A stretch of 64,000 nt of DNA from Puniceicoccaceae bacterium 5H (GTDB lineage Bacteria; Verrucomicrobiota; Verrucomicrobiia; Opitutales; Oceanipulchritudinaceae), in NCBI GenBank assembly GCA_009772895.1, contig WOUP01000009.1:47247-111246 (forward strand). Reading direction: 5' to 3'. The translations under genes and the position numbers were made by a program. Below the pieces are notes generated by a model, which saw only the letters and a program-made list of their open reading frames with translations, was not told the origin of the DNA and ran no database searches. Shown here piece after piece: positions 25,913 through 34,330 of the stretch (the first letter of the stretch is position 1; each line of letters opens with the position of its first letter).

Positions 25913-27181
25913 ATGCCCCTCTTTTCCTACAAGGCGATCGACAGCGGCGGACGCAGCCAGACCGGCCAACTGGAGGCGGCGGACCGGCGTTCCCTCATCT
26001 CGAAACTGCAGGCACGCCAGTTGCGCCCGCTCAACGTGAGCGTGGTGCAGCAGCCGGGCAAGGCCGTGCAGCAGACCCCCGACGAAGTAGCGGCCGAGCT
26101 CGACTTCTTTGAAGGCGACCGCAAGCAATCGATCTTCAAGCGCACCAATTCACAGCAACTCGGCCTCGAATTTTGCAAGCGCCTGCTCGTGCTGCTGCAG
26201 GCTGGTATGCCGCCGGGCGACGCCGTGCGTCTGCTGAGCCAGCGTGTGACGGACCCCAAGCTCAAGGAGTTGTGCCACGCCGTGTGGCGTGAACTCAGCG
26301 AAGGCCGCACCCTCGCCTATTCGTTGACGCAGCAGACCCACCTGTTCAACCCCGCGACGCTGCACCTGATCGAAGCGGGCGAAGCCAGCGGCAACCTCGC
26401 CCCGGTGCTGGAGCGCACCGTCGCCTACCTCGAGGAGCGCAACGAGATCCAGAAAGACCTCGGCGCAAAGATCGCCTACCCCGCGTTCATCGTGGTGATG
26501 GCGATCACCGTGCTCCTGATCCTGGTGCTGTACCTGATCCCCAAGATCGAGGGTATGCTGGACAAGCTGGGCGGCGAGTTGCCCCTGATCACCAAGGTGA
26601 TGTTGAGCGGGACGGATTTCCTGACCCATTGGGGTTGGCTGGTCGCGCTGCTCGCAGTTGCCGTCGGGTTTGGCGTCGCCGCGTTTCGTCGCTCCGCCAA
26701 AGGCCGGTGGTCGACCGACCTGCTGCTGTTGCGCCTCCCCCTCTTCGGCAAGATCGCGCTCTACAATACCGTTTACACCGTCACGCACCTGCTGGGCACC
26801 CTGCTGCGCAGCGGCGTGAATACGACCGAAGCCCTGCGCCTGGTTGAAAAGGTGATCGGCAATGGCGTGATGCGGGCCAAGTTCACCGTCGCGCGGCGCC
26901 AGATCCAGGAGGGCGTGTCGTTGGCCACGGCCTTCGATCGCGTGCACTTTATGCCCGACGTGGCGATGGACATCCTGAAGGTGGGCGAAAATACCGGCGA
27001 CGTCGTCAACAGCCTGCAGGACATCAACCGCATCTACCGTGAGGAGCTGTCGGCCAAGCTGCGCCAGCTGACGACGATCACCGCAGCGGTTGCGCTGGGC
27101 GGGGCCATCGCGATGGTGGCGGCGATCGCCAGCGCAGTCGTGTTGAGCGTGCTTTCGATGAGCCAAAGCCTTTCGATGTAG
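25913..27181 (+). CDS. gspF: Type II secretion platform protein GspF
   Basis: The 422-residue polytopic protein begins MPLFSYKAIDSGGRSQTGQL, the classic GspF/PilC start. It has two GspF domains: GLEFCKRLLVLLQAGMPPGD ... VYLEERNEIQKDLGAKIAYP, and YNTVYTVTHLLGTLLRSGVN ... ILKVGENTGDVVNSLQDINR. Three transmembrane helices are visible (VMAITVLLILVLYLIP, WLVALLAVAVGFGVAAF and the C-terminal AAVALGGAIAMVAAIASAVV). It anchors the GspE motor at the inner membrane and is the last gene of the operon; the next gene is convergent. Confidence 0.94.
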   Translation: MPLFSYKAIDSGGRSQTGQLEAADRRSLISKLQARQLRPLNVSVVQQPGKAVQQTPDEVAAELDFFEGDRKQSIFKRTNSQQLGLEFCKRLLVLLQAGMPPGDAVRLLSQRVTDPKLKELCHAVWRELSEGRTLAYSLTQQTHLFNPATLHLIEAGEASGNLAPVLERTVAYLEERNEIQKDLGAKIAYPAFIVVMAITVLLILVLYLIPKIEGMLDKLGGELPLITKVMLSGTDFLTHWGWLVALLAVAVGFGVAAFRRSAKGRWSTDLLLLRLPLFGKIALYNTVYTVTHLLGTLLRSGVNTTEALRLVEKVIGNGVMRAKFTVARRQIQEGVSLATAFDRVHFMPDVAMDILKVGENTGDVVNSLQDINRIYREELSAKLRQLTTITAAVALGGAIAMVAAIASAVVLSVLSMSQSLSM

Positions 27182-27192
27182 CTCACGGCGCC

Positions 27193-28308
27193 TTAGCGCA
27201 CGCGGATGATCACGGCCCTGCCCTTTTCGGCGCGCTCACGCGTCTGGAAAAAGGCCCGCACGCGGTTCAAGTCCTCCGGCGGCAGCGTGACCTCGCGCAG
27301 CAGCAGCTTGCGTTCGGCCACAATCGCGCCGTCTTCGGTCCGGTAGTGCACATCGAGCTCGCCGAAGTCTTCCTTCACCACCACGGATTCGGGCAGCTCG
27401 TCGACTGCAAATCCTTCCGGCAGGGTGACGCGGATCGTTTCTTCGTAGTTGCGATAGTTGAGCACGATCGGCTCGGTGCGCACGTCTCCCGCCTCGGCGG
27501 AGGGGCCGTTGGCCGGACGCGAGGTCATGAACGGGCGAAAAATCAACATGCGCCCGCCCAACCGCTGGGCATACATGGGCGCGTCGAATGCAACCTCGAC
27601 CGCAAACGTATTCTCTGCGCGGTCGTCTTCTACCGACCAATCGTCCAGCTCGACCTCGCGCGTATCGCGGCGCAGCCACTCGGTCAGCACCCGCTCATAG
27701 GCGCTGCGGGTAAAACGCTGGTAGAGCGAGCGCTCGTAGGCGGCGTTCGCGCCCGAGGAGGAGAATTTGAAAATGACGCCTTGGGCCAAGCCTTCGCGCA
27801 CCTCTTCCCACTGGTATTCGACGATGCAGCCCGGCTCGACGCCCGGAAGCGAAAAGGAGCGCTTCTTCCAGCGCTCATCCTGATAGCGGAAGCTCTCGCG
27901 CGTGAAAATCTCGTCCTTGTCCAGTTGGATGATCGTGCCGTCCGGCTTCACCACGCGTCCGGCGATGTCACGGATGCGGACATCCCGGGGTGCCTCCAGC
28001 TCGATGGGGTTGATCTCCTCCGCGCCGCGCTCGTTGAAAACCTTGATGCGGATGTAGTAACGGTAAAATGAATCGCGGATATTGGTATCGTCGATCTCGA
28101 GCTCCTTGAAGAGTAGTTCCGCTCCGGCCTCGGGGTCGACCTGGGGTTCGGTCATAGCTAACTCCTCGGACGTTACCTCACGCCATTGCGCACCAAACCA
28201 GAAGGCCTGCGCCGTGGCAGCGAGCCCCATCAGGCACAACAAGTACAACGGGCCGCGAAACCGGGACAAGCGCAGCCCCAGCGAAGACAGCAAAGCAGGA
28301 GTAAACAT
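27193..28308 (-). CDS. Exported DUF3857 protein lacking the transglutaminase core
   Basis: The 371-residue protein has an N-terminal signal or anchor helix (GPLYLLCLMGLAATAQAFWF). A DUF3857-type beta domain follows: RYYIRIKVFNERGAEEINPI, IRDIAGRVVKPDGTIIQLDK and SFSLPGVEPGCIVEYQWEEV. Proteins of this family normally continue into a transglutaminase-like Cys-His-Asp domain and then a DUF3858-like beta domain. Here the sequence passes directly, after YERVLTEWLRRD, to the C-terminal beta domain (VTLPEGFAVDELPESVVVKE, REVTLPPEDLNRVRAFFQ). It is probably a non-catalytic periplasmic protein of unknown role, convergent with gspF. Confidence 0.68.
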   Translation of the reverse strand: MFTPALLSSLGLRLSRFRGPLYLLCLMGLAATAQAFWFGAQWREVTSEELAMTEPQVDPEAGAELLFKELEIDDTNIRDSFYRYYIRIKVFNERGAEEINPIELEAPRDVRIRDIAGRVVKPDGTIIQLDKDEIFTRESFRYQDERWKKRSFSLPGVEPGCIVEYQWEEVREGLAQGVIFKFSSSGANAAYERSLYQRFTRSAYERVLTEWLRRDTREVELDDWSVEDDRAENTFAVEVAFDAPMYAQRLGGRMLIFRPFMTSRPANGPSAEAGDVRTEPIVLNYRNYEETIRVTLPEGFAVDELPESVVVKEDFGELDVHYRTEDGAIVAERKLLLREVTLPPEDLNRVRAFFQTRERAEKGRAVIIRVR

Positions 28309-28438
28309 AGTTATGCTTCTACTGCTTCAACCGGGGAACGCAAGCCAAACGCCCGGTAAAACCACTCATCATCTTCAACTGCTTCCTTACCAGTCAAATA
28401 CGTTATGGATGCCCTTCACCCGGGCACTTCCAGGGCAT

Positions 28439-28466
28439 AAAAAACCCGCTTCGGCCAGGAAGCGGG
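28439..28466 (-). terminator. Rho-independent terminator after the M29-like gene
   Basis: On the minus strand cccgcttc pairs with gaagcggg (28445-28466) around a 6-nt loop and is followed by six T residues. It lies 26 bases beyond the stop at 28492. Confidence 0.85.
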
Positions 28467-28491
28467 GCGTCGAATAGAGTTGGGCAGCCAA

Positions 28492-29667
28492 TCAAGCCAG
28501 GGCGGGCTGCAACGCGCGGTTGAGCAAATCGACCATGTATTGGCCGGGCTGGTAGTTGCCCATGATGACGGTCGTCGCGCCGTCCTTGTGCATGCGCACC
28601 TCCGGGATGCGGACTTCCGGCGTCTTGTGGGGTGCGTAAAGCACGTCGTCGTGGCTGGCGTGTTCGCGCTCCTTGAAAAGGTCGGGCGTGATCTTGCCGC
28701 CAAGGTGGTCGTCGCGACCGGTGGCGATGTGGATGGTGCCCAGGATCTTCTCGTCTTGAATGTCGCGACCGCTGAAGGGCAGCACTTGCGTACCGAAACC
28801 GAGTTCGCCGAGTGCACCGACCATCGGGTCGTATTTCAGCTTTTCGTTGTGCTCCTCGATCAGAGCGTACTCGCCGTAAATGAGGCGGCTGGAAACGATC
28901 TTGCCGTCTGTGACCGTGAGCAGGCCGAGCGTCTCCTCGTCATACTTGAAGGGGAACTTGCCTTCCGCCCCTTCCGGCACGAAGTAAACTTCGCCCGCGG
29001 GTAAGTTGGCCACATCCGGCTGGCCGCGCGGGCAGAGGCCGTGGCTCTTCTGAGCTTCCTGGCCGTTGGTCAGCAGGCGCAGAGTGGTCTTCTGGCCCTC
29101 GACCTCAAAGTCGATCTCGAACCAGTCCGCCTTGGTCAGGCCCAAGCGCAGCTTCTCGGCGTTTTCGCTCACCATGCGGTAATCGACGCTCAGACCGGTA
29201 TCCACGATGATTTGGTTGAGGCCGTGCAGCGTCGCACCGCGGAAGCCGAACTCCTTGCACTTGGCCGTGAGCGGCGCCGTGGCAGAGTAGGTCGACACGG
29301 TCAGGATCACGTCGTAGTTCGGGTAAATGTCTTTATCGAGGCTCAGCTTATTGCCTTTGATGTCGTAAGCTTCGTCCTCGAGATCGAGGTTACTGCCGCC
29401 CACTTCCTTGTAGGCATACAGGTCGCCGTGGGTGTAGTTCATCTCTTCCAGGCCGCCGTTCTGGAAGCCCTTGTAGAAAACTTCGTAGCCGTAGTTCTGA
29501 ATCGAAAGACGCGGATTATCGAGGAAAGCGAAGTCCTTGACTTCCTGAGGATCCGGCAGGTCGATGAGGATGCACAGTTTTTCCCCTTGGCCGGGGCCAA
29601 AACAGGTTTCCATCAGGCGCTTGAGCGAGAAGGGGGGAAATTGGATGCGATTCGGGTCGAGTTCCAT
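28492..29667 (-). CDS. M29-like aminopeptidase family protein
   Basis: The 391-residue cytoplasmic protein resembles the M29 thermophilic aminopeptidase fold in its C-terminal half. NLPAGEVYFVPEGAEG supplies the first Glu ligand, GELGFGTQ the second, DEKILGTIHIATG a His, and HASHDDVLY the His/Asp pair before the C-terminal strand. These correspond in order to the family's dinuclear metal site. The same fold also includes ring-cleaving dioxygenases of the NicX type, so peptidase activity is not certain. I chose ATG 29667 (MELDPNRIQFPPFS); an upstream start at 29706 adds 13 atypical residues. It is monocistronic with its own terminator. Confidence 0.62.
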   Translation of the reverse strand: MELDPNRIQFPPFSLKRLMETCFGPGQGEKLCILIDLPDPQEVKDFAFLDNPRLSIQNYGYEVFYKGFQNGGLEEMNYTHGDLYAYKEVGGSNLDLEDEAYDIKGNKLSLDKDIYPNYDVILTVSTYSATAPLTAKCKEFGFRGATLHGLNQIIVDTGLSVDYRMVSENAEKLRLGLTKADWFEIDFEVEGQKTTLRLLTNGQEAQKSHGLCPRGQPDVANLPAGEVYFVPEGAEGKFPFKYDEETLGLLTVTDGKIVSSRLIYGEYALIEEHNEKLKYDPMVGALGELGFGTQVLPFSGRDIQDEKILGTIHIATGRDDHLGGKITPDLFKEREHASHDDVLYAPHKTPEVRIPEVRMHKDGATTVIMGNYQPGQYMVDLLNRALQPALA

Positions 29668-29758
29668 GACAAATTTGAGGTTAGCAGAACGAGTTGTCTG
29701 ACGCAAGCGGGCGACCTTGATTCCGCGACCGTGGTCAGCAGACGGATAATTCGGGCTG

Positions 29759-31009
29759 TTAGGCGGTTACAGGCTGCCACGGTTGTAGCTCATGCGTCAA
29801 CAGACGCTCCAACGCGCCTTGCCCCCAGCCGTTACACGCGGGCCATGATCGGTCCTGCACTTCGGCCAGCCGCAGGTAGTCGCCCAACGCGTCCGGCAAG
29901 TCGCCGCAGGGGCTGTGAAACCACGGTTGCCACCAGGCATCTTGCGCCTGTAATTCTGCCGCGATCAACGGACAAAATGCGTCGACAAACAAGGTGGTGA
30001 AACGGGTGCCGCCAATTGCCCCGGCCATAACCTCCTGCCTCAACTCGGCCAGGAGCGGATTCAACCGATGCTGCCGCCGAAACGTCTGCGTCGAGCATTC
30101 GGGCGCACCGGCCCAGTTCTGTGCTTCCAGCCAACGGCGTACCGCCTGCGGCCAGTCGGGCTGGGCCGCCACCAACGAAAGGTATTGTCGCAGCCGTGCA
30201 CGCGGATGGTTGGCCGGACGCTGACCGGAGAGCGTCCAGTTGCCATCCTCCAGCCGGTAGAGCGCTTCGGTGACGGCTTCGACACCTTCATTTCGCACGC
30301 GGGCTTCCAGCTCCGGCAACGGGAAGCGTTCGGCGAGGCCCGACATCGGCCCCCGGTTGCGACGCAGACCCAGGACTTCCAATGTGAAGGAGTGCAGGGC
30401 CGCCGACCACGAGCCCGCCGTTTCCAGCCGACGCTGGGCGAAGCGGACCTTCTGCTGCCAGCGTTCGAGTGCCAAGGCCCGCAGGCGATCCCGGCGTTGC
30501 TCGAGCGGCAAGGCCAGCAGCGGCGCCACGAGGTCCAGCACATCGCGCTGCTCCAGGGCCATCCACGCGTCACGCAGCGCATAGGCCTCGATGTCTTCGG
30601 TGAAGTAAGGTGCCAGCAACAAGGTCGGAATCGGCGCTCCTCCCGGATCCCTGGCCGGCGGCTCATCCCGGGCGGGATCGAACACCAGCACGTGCAACAC
30701 TACGTTGCGAAAGCGCGGATTGGCGTCGTGCCCGTGGCGCCACCAGTCCTTTTGATAAAAGTGCACCTCGACGTCCCCCACCCTGCGCCGGCCCGCGATC
30801 TCCAGTTCCGCGCCCAGAAAATCCGGTCCGCCCAGGCGGTTCCATTTGCCCGGATGGAGGACGGCGACCGGTTCGCCCTGCAGCGTCTTCAAGCCCTCCT
30901 GCTGGAAATCGCCCCGCAGCCACAGCTTCTGGATCAGAATTTCCGGCACGGAGATCGGCCCATACAGACCCTGGATCTCGGCGACAATGGGAGCTGGTGC
31001 ATCGGCCAT
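29759..31009 (-). CDS. DUF2851 family protein
   Basis: The 416-residue soluble protein matches DUF2851. The N-terminal segment has VPEILIQKLWLRGDF, GKWNRLGGPDFLGAELEIAG, and GDVEVHFYQKDWWRHGHDAN followed by RNVVLHVLVF. The conserved GPDF, GDVEVH and H-x-H residues suggest a metal- or nucleic-acid-binding enzyme, but no activity is established for the family. The ATG at 31009 is preferred over an in-frame GTG four codons upstream. Its neighbours are unrelated, so context gives no clue to function. Confidence 0.78.
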   Translation of the reverse strand: MADAPAPIVAEIQGLYGPISVPEILIQKLWLRGDFQQEGLKTLQGEPVAVLHPGKWNRLGGPDFLGAELEIAGRRRVGDVEVHFYQKDWWRHGHDANPRFRNVVLHVLVFDPARDEPPARDPGGAPIPTLLLAPYFTEDIEAYALRDAWMALEQRDVLDLVAPLLALPLEQRRDRLRALALERWQQKVRFAQRRLETAGSWSAALHSFTLEVLGLRRNRGPMSGLAERFPLPELEARVRNEGVEAVTEALYRLEDGNWTLSGQRPANHPRARLRQYLSLVAAQPDWPQAVRRWLEAQNWAGAPECSTQTFRRQHRLNPLLAELRQEVMAGAIGGTRFTTLFVDAFCPLIAAELQAQDAWWQPWFHSPCGDLPDALGDYLRLAEVQDRSWPACNGWGQGALERLLTHELQPWQPVTA

Positions 31010-31042
31010 GGAGAGATTCACGATACAAAAAAGAAAATGACG

Positions 31043-31813
31043 CTACGAACGCGTCTGGTTCAACCAAACCTCAGTGCAATCCATCGTCTCGACCAGCTCA
31101 AAGCCGCTCTCCCTGAGAGCGTTGCGAATAGCCTCTGTCTTCTCCTTCTTGAGGATGAACTCGTGCTGCTCCATAATGACCAGCCTGAACTGGCGAACCA
31201 GCTCCAGGTTTTCGAGAAAGAGATCATATTCCCCTCCCTCAATGTCCACGATGAAGGTATCGAAGCCACCATACATCGTCCACAACTCATCAAGGCTGCG
31301 ACCCGGCACCGTGACCGAACGTTCCGTCTTACAGACAGCGGTCCCGCCTACGATCACATTCTGGACGTAAAAGGTATTCAATCGCTTCTGACTAACCATA
31401 CAGTGTTCAACCACAAAATCGAGTGAGTTGAGTTCCTTGTTCTTGTAGATGGTCGGAATCAGAAACGGGTTGGCCTCTACCACAACATGAGTCGTGCCAG
31501 GCTCCAGCAGTCGGTGCACGATACAGGAAACGACCCCGATACAAGCCCCCAATTCCAGCACCCGGTCTGTTGCACGGATATATTTCCGGGCGAGCTGCCG
31601 TTCTTCCTGCTCGTATACATCATGGTGGAAGCGGGAGCGAAAGCCCAAGGATACTTGGGACTTCGGGTAGGTGATGCGAAGCCCATCTGGCTCATAGTAT
31701 TTGCGGGTCAGCGTAAACCAGATGCCCAGATTACGGTTGTTTTTTACCGGGTGGAACTTACGCCCCCAGAAAAGCCAATACAAACGCGTACGGATACCGC
31801 CAATTATACTCAT
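31043..31813 (-). CDS. FkbM family methyltransferase
   Basis: The 256-residue protein has a class I methyltransferase core with motif I VLELGACIGVVS (about residues 86-97), the acidic strand end VVVEANPFLIPTI, and an FkbM-type ending with FDTFIVDIEGGEYDLF and a conserved Glu/Asp cluster. FkbM proteins O-methylate sugars or polyketides, often in surface-glycan loci. The gene is visibly lower in GC than its neighbours, with frequent A/T-ending codons, and no glycan genes adjoin it. This suggests acquisition as a single gene. Confidence 0.82.
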   Translation of the reverse strand: MSIIGGIRTRLYWLFWGRKFHPVKNNRNLGIWFTLTRKYYEPDGLRITYPKSQVSLGFRSRFHHDVYEQEERQLARKYIRATDRVLELGACIGVVSCIVHRLLEPGTTHVVVEANPFLIPTIYKNKELNSLDFVVEHCMVSQKRLNTFYVQNVIVGGTAVCKTERSVTVPGRSLDELWTMYGGFDTFIVDIEGGEYDLFLENLELVRQFRLVIMEQHEFILKKEKTEAIRNALRESGFELVETMDCTEVWLNQTRS

Positions 31814-31918
31814 CTTCCAATCTTTGCGCCGAAGTTTCTTTCAGTCCGACCCGGCGTCAGACCATGAAGACGTCTTAGAGCACAACTTGGAAGTAATTGC
31901 GATATATATAGGGGAAAT

Positions 31919-32410
31919 TTACCTGAAATCGTCGAACAGGCCGCGCTTCCACTGCTCTTGAGAGCGTTGACGGTGCTTGCGCAGGCGCATGGTCTGGCGC
32001 TTGCGGGCTGCCTCGACGCGCTCGGCCAGTTTGTCCGGCTCCCAATGGCGTCCGCCGTAGGAAAATACCGTCAGCGCCAATGCCTGGTCTCGCGTGGCAA
32101 CAATGACGTTCTCGGGGTCCGCCGCGCGATTGGCCATTTGCTCGATAAAGGCGTCGGCCGTCATGCCCGTGGGCGTGTAGACGACCGAAAAGGAGTCCTG
32201 CCGGCCGGGGTGTTCGATCGTGACCGCACTGCCCTGCCCGTCCAGCACCACCGAAGTGCGCAACTCGTCCGTATCGTGCAGCACGCGCACCGTCTCGATG
32301 AGCCTTTGCACGGCTGCCTCCGCTCCTGCCGCCTCCATCGTCTGGAAAAGTTCGGGCCAGGCGTGGATCAGGTTGTAGCCGTCAATGAGCAGATGTTCGC
32401 AGAAATTCAC
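31919..32410 (-). CDS. NYN (YacP-like) PIN-fold nuclease
   Basis: The 163-residue protein starts at GTG 32410. It has the PIN-like first motif LLIDGYNLIHAWPEL, a central VVLDGQG acidic motif, and TADAFIEQMANRA followed by ENVIVATRDQALALTVF, the pattern of YacP-like NYN ribonuclease domains. The C-terminus is a basic helix (RKRQTMRLRKHRQRSQEQWK) suited to RNA binding. Bacillus YacP (Rae1) cuts mRNA in the ribosome A site; a similar role is possible but not shown. It is divergent from the pyrophosphatase gene. Confidence 0.8.
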   Translation of the reverse strand: MNFCEHLLIDGYNLIHAWPELFQTMEAAGAEAAVQRLIETVRVLHDTDELRTSVVLDGQGSAVTIEHPGRQDSFSVVYTPTGMTADAFIEQMANRAADPENVIVATRDQALALTVFSYGGRHWEPDKLAERVEAARKRQTMRLRKHRQRSQEQWKRGLFDDFR

Positions 32411-32556
32411 AGAGTTTCACAGTCATATTAGTAAGTTTTCATCGACTTGAAGCCAACTGTCGGAGATAGTCTATGCAGCTACTTCACCAAAGTGTTGGGA
32501 GCAAGACCTTCTGGCACAAGAGACGCTTTTCCCCTTTCAGTCGTATCCTACCTATC

Positions 32557-34275
32557 ATGCCGAAAACGGTTCACATTATTGGTCACCGCAATCCCGATGC
32601 CGACGCGATCTGCTCCGCGCTCGGCTATGAAGCCTACAAGCACGCCAAGGGCGAAGAGCACTGCCGCGCCGCCCGCTGCGGCAACTCCAACGCGCGCATC
32701 GACGCCATTCTCAAACGCTTTCAAGTCCGCCTGCCCCGTTTCATCGGCGACGTCACGCCCAAGGTGCATGATGTAATGACGACCGACATCCACAAGGTGA
32801 CCGTGGATGCAACTTGCTCCGAAGCGCTGGAAATCATCGACCACTATGGCATCCGCGTGCTCCCGGTCGTGGACGACAAGGATCACCTGAAGGGCACGCT
32901 TTCCATTTTCGATCTTGGCGACTACTTCATCCCGAAGCCGCGCCAGGAGCGCCGCATGCGCCACGTCTTTACCAGCATCAGCGACATCGTGCGTTCGCTG
33001 AAGGCCGAGGTGATCAACGTAGTGGACGAAGACCGCAGCGAAGACCTCTTTGTGCGGGTCGGCGCCATGGACATCCGCTCCTTCGGCCGCCGCTATACCG
33101 AGGACGAGACCCTCGCCCGCCAGTCCGTGATCGTGGTAGGCGACCGCTACGACATCCAGCAGCGCTCCATCATGCTCGGCATGCGCCTGGTCGTGATTAC
33201 GGGCGGTCTGCCAGTCGACGACGATGTGGTCGAAATGGCGAAGGAACGCGGGGTGAGCCTGATCGTAAGCCCCGCCGACTCCGCCACGACTTCCTGGATT
33301 ATCCGCAGCGCGGGCCGCGTCGACCGAGTGATGACCACGGACAACATCGAGTCCTTCAATTCGGAAGAACGCCTGAGCACCGTGCGCCGCAAGGTCGCCA
33401 ACAGCCGCGCCGTGGCCTACATGGTGATGGACGAGCACGAGCGACTCGTCGGCGTGTTCTCCAAGACGGATCTGGTCAAGCCCATCGAGACAAACCTGAT
33501 CCTGGTCGACCACAATGAATTGAGTCAGGCCGTGCCGGGCGCCGACCAGGTCAACATCATCGAAGTCGTCGACCACCACCGCCTCGGCAACCCGCCCACC
33601 CAGCAACCGATTTTCTTCATCAACCGGCCGCTTGGGTCGACCTCGACCATCATCGCCGACCTCTTTCAGCGCGACGGCATCGAGCCCAGCCCCGCTATCG
33701 CGGGCGTCCTGATGGGCGGGATCATCTCCGACACGCTCAACCTGCGCGGCCCGACCACGACCGACCGCGACGCGGAATTGCTCTCCTGGCTGGCGGGCAT
33801 CGCCCAGACCAAGGCCGATGATCTGGCGGAACTGATCTTCAACTCCGGCTCGGTCATCATCAGCCACGAACCGCAGGACGTGATCCGCTCGGACATGAAG
33901 ACCTACACCGAGGGCGAGCTGACCTACAGCGTCAGCCAGATCGAGGAGCTGGGCTTCGACAACTTCCTGAAGAATCGCGAAAAGATCGAGCAGGCCCTGG
34001 AAGAGATCCGCCAAGCCGACGCCTACTTTTTCTCCGCTCTGCTCGTGACCGACATCAACACGCAGAATTCGCTCCTGCTGGTCAACGGCGATGAGCAGTT
34101 CGTCGAGTCGATCACGTATCCGAACCGCGACGCGCCGGACATCTTTGAGCTGAACGGGATTGTGAGCCGCAAGAAGCAACTGATCCCCTACCTGACCAGC
34201 CTCATCCGCGCCCACGTCGGCGGCACTGAACCGCAGCAACCGGTTGCCGAAGCGCCGGTCGAGACCGAGGCGTAA
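32557..34275 (+). CDS. CBS/DRTGG-containing family II inorganic pyrophosphatase
   Basis: This manganese-dependent phosphatase hydrolyses PPi to two phosphates in the cytoplasm. From ATG 32557 the 572-residue protein has HIIGHRNPDADAICSALGY with metal ligands His10, Asp14 and Asp16. A regulatory insert follows, with a CBS domain (VHDVMTTDIHKVTVDATCSE), a DRTGG-like domain, and the second CBS half (VDRVMTTDN ... AVAYMVMDEHERLVGVFSKT). The DHH core then resumes with LVDHNE and VVDHHRLG (around 318-340), and a DHHA2 domain ends the protein. CBS-PPases are inhibited by AMP/ADP and activated by diadenosine polyphosphates. A terminator follows. Confidence 0.93.
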   Translation: MPKTVHIIGHRNPDADAICSALGYEAYKHAKGEEHCRAARCGNSNARIDAILKRFQVRLPRFIGDVTPKVHDVMTTDIHKVTVDATCSEALEIIDHYGIRVLPVVDDKDHLKGTLSIFDLGDYFIPKPRQERRMRHVFTSISDIVRSLKAEVINVVDEDRSEDLFVRVGAMDIRSFGRRYTEDETLARQSVIVVGDRYDIQQRSIMLGMRLVVITGGLPVDDDVVEMAKERGVSLIVSPADSATTSWIIRSAGRVDRVMTTDNIESFNSEERLSTVRRKVANSRAVAYMVMDEHERLVGVFSKTDLVKPIETNLILVDHNELSQAVPGADQVNIIEVVDHHRLGNPPTQQPIFFINRPLGSTSTIIADLFQRDGIEPSPAIAGVLMGGIISDTLNLRGPTTTDRDAELLSWLAGIAQTKADDLAELIFNSGSVIISHEPQDVIRSDMKTYTEGELTYSVSQIEELGFDNFLKNREKIEQALEEIRQADAYFFSALLVTDINTQNSLLLVNGDEQFVESITYPNRDAPDIFELNGIVSRKKQLIPYLTSLIRAHVGGTEPQQPVAEAPVETEA

Positions 34276-34298
34276 GGCCCGTCCACAACTTTTGCCAC

Positions 34299-34327
34299 AA
34301 GCCGCCTGGAAACGGGCGGCTTTTTTG
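34299..34327 (+). terminator. Rho-independent terminator after pyrophosphatase
   Basis: aagccgcc (34299-34306) pairs with ggcggctt (34315-34322), followed by further T residues. It lies between convergent genes; tsaD ends at 34331. Confidence 0.87.
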
Positions 34328-34330
34328 TGC

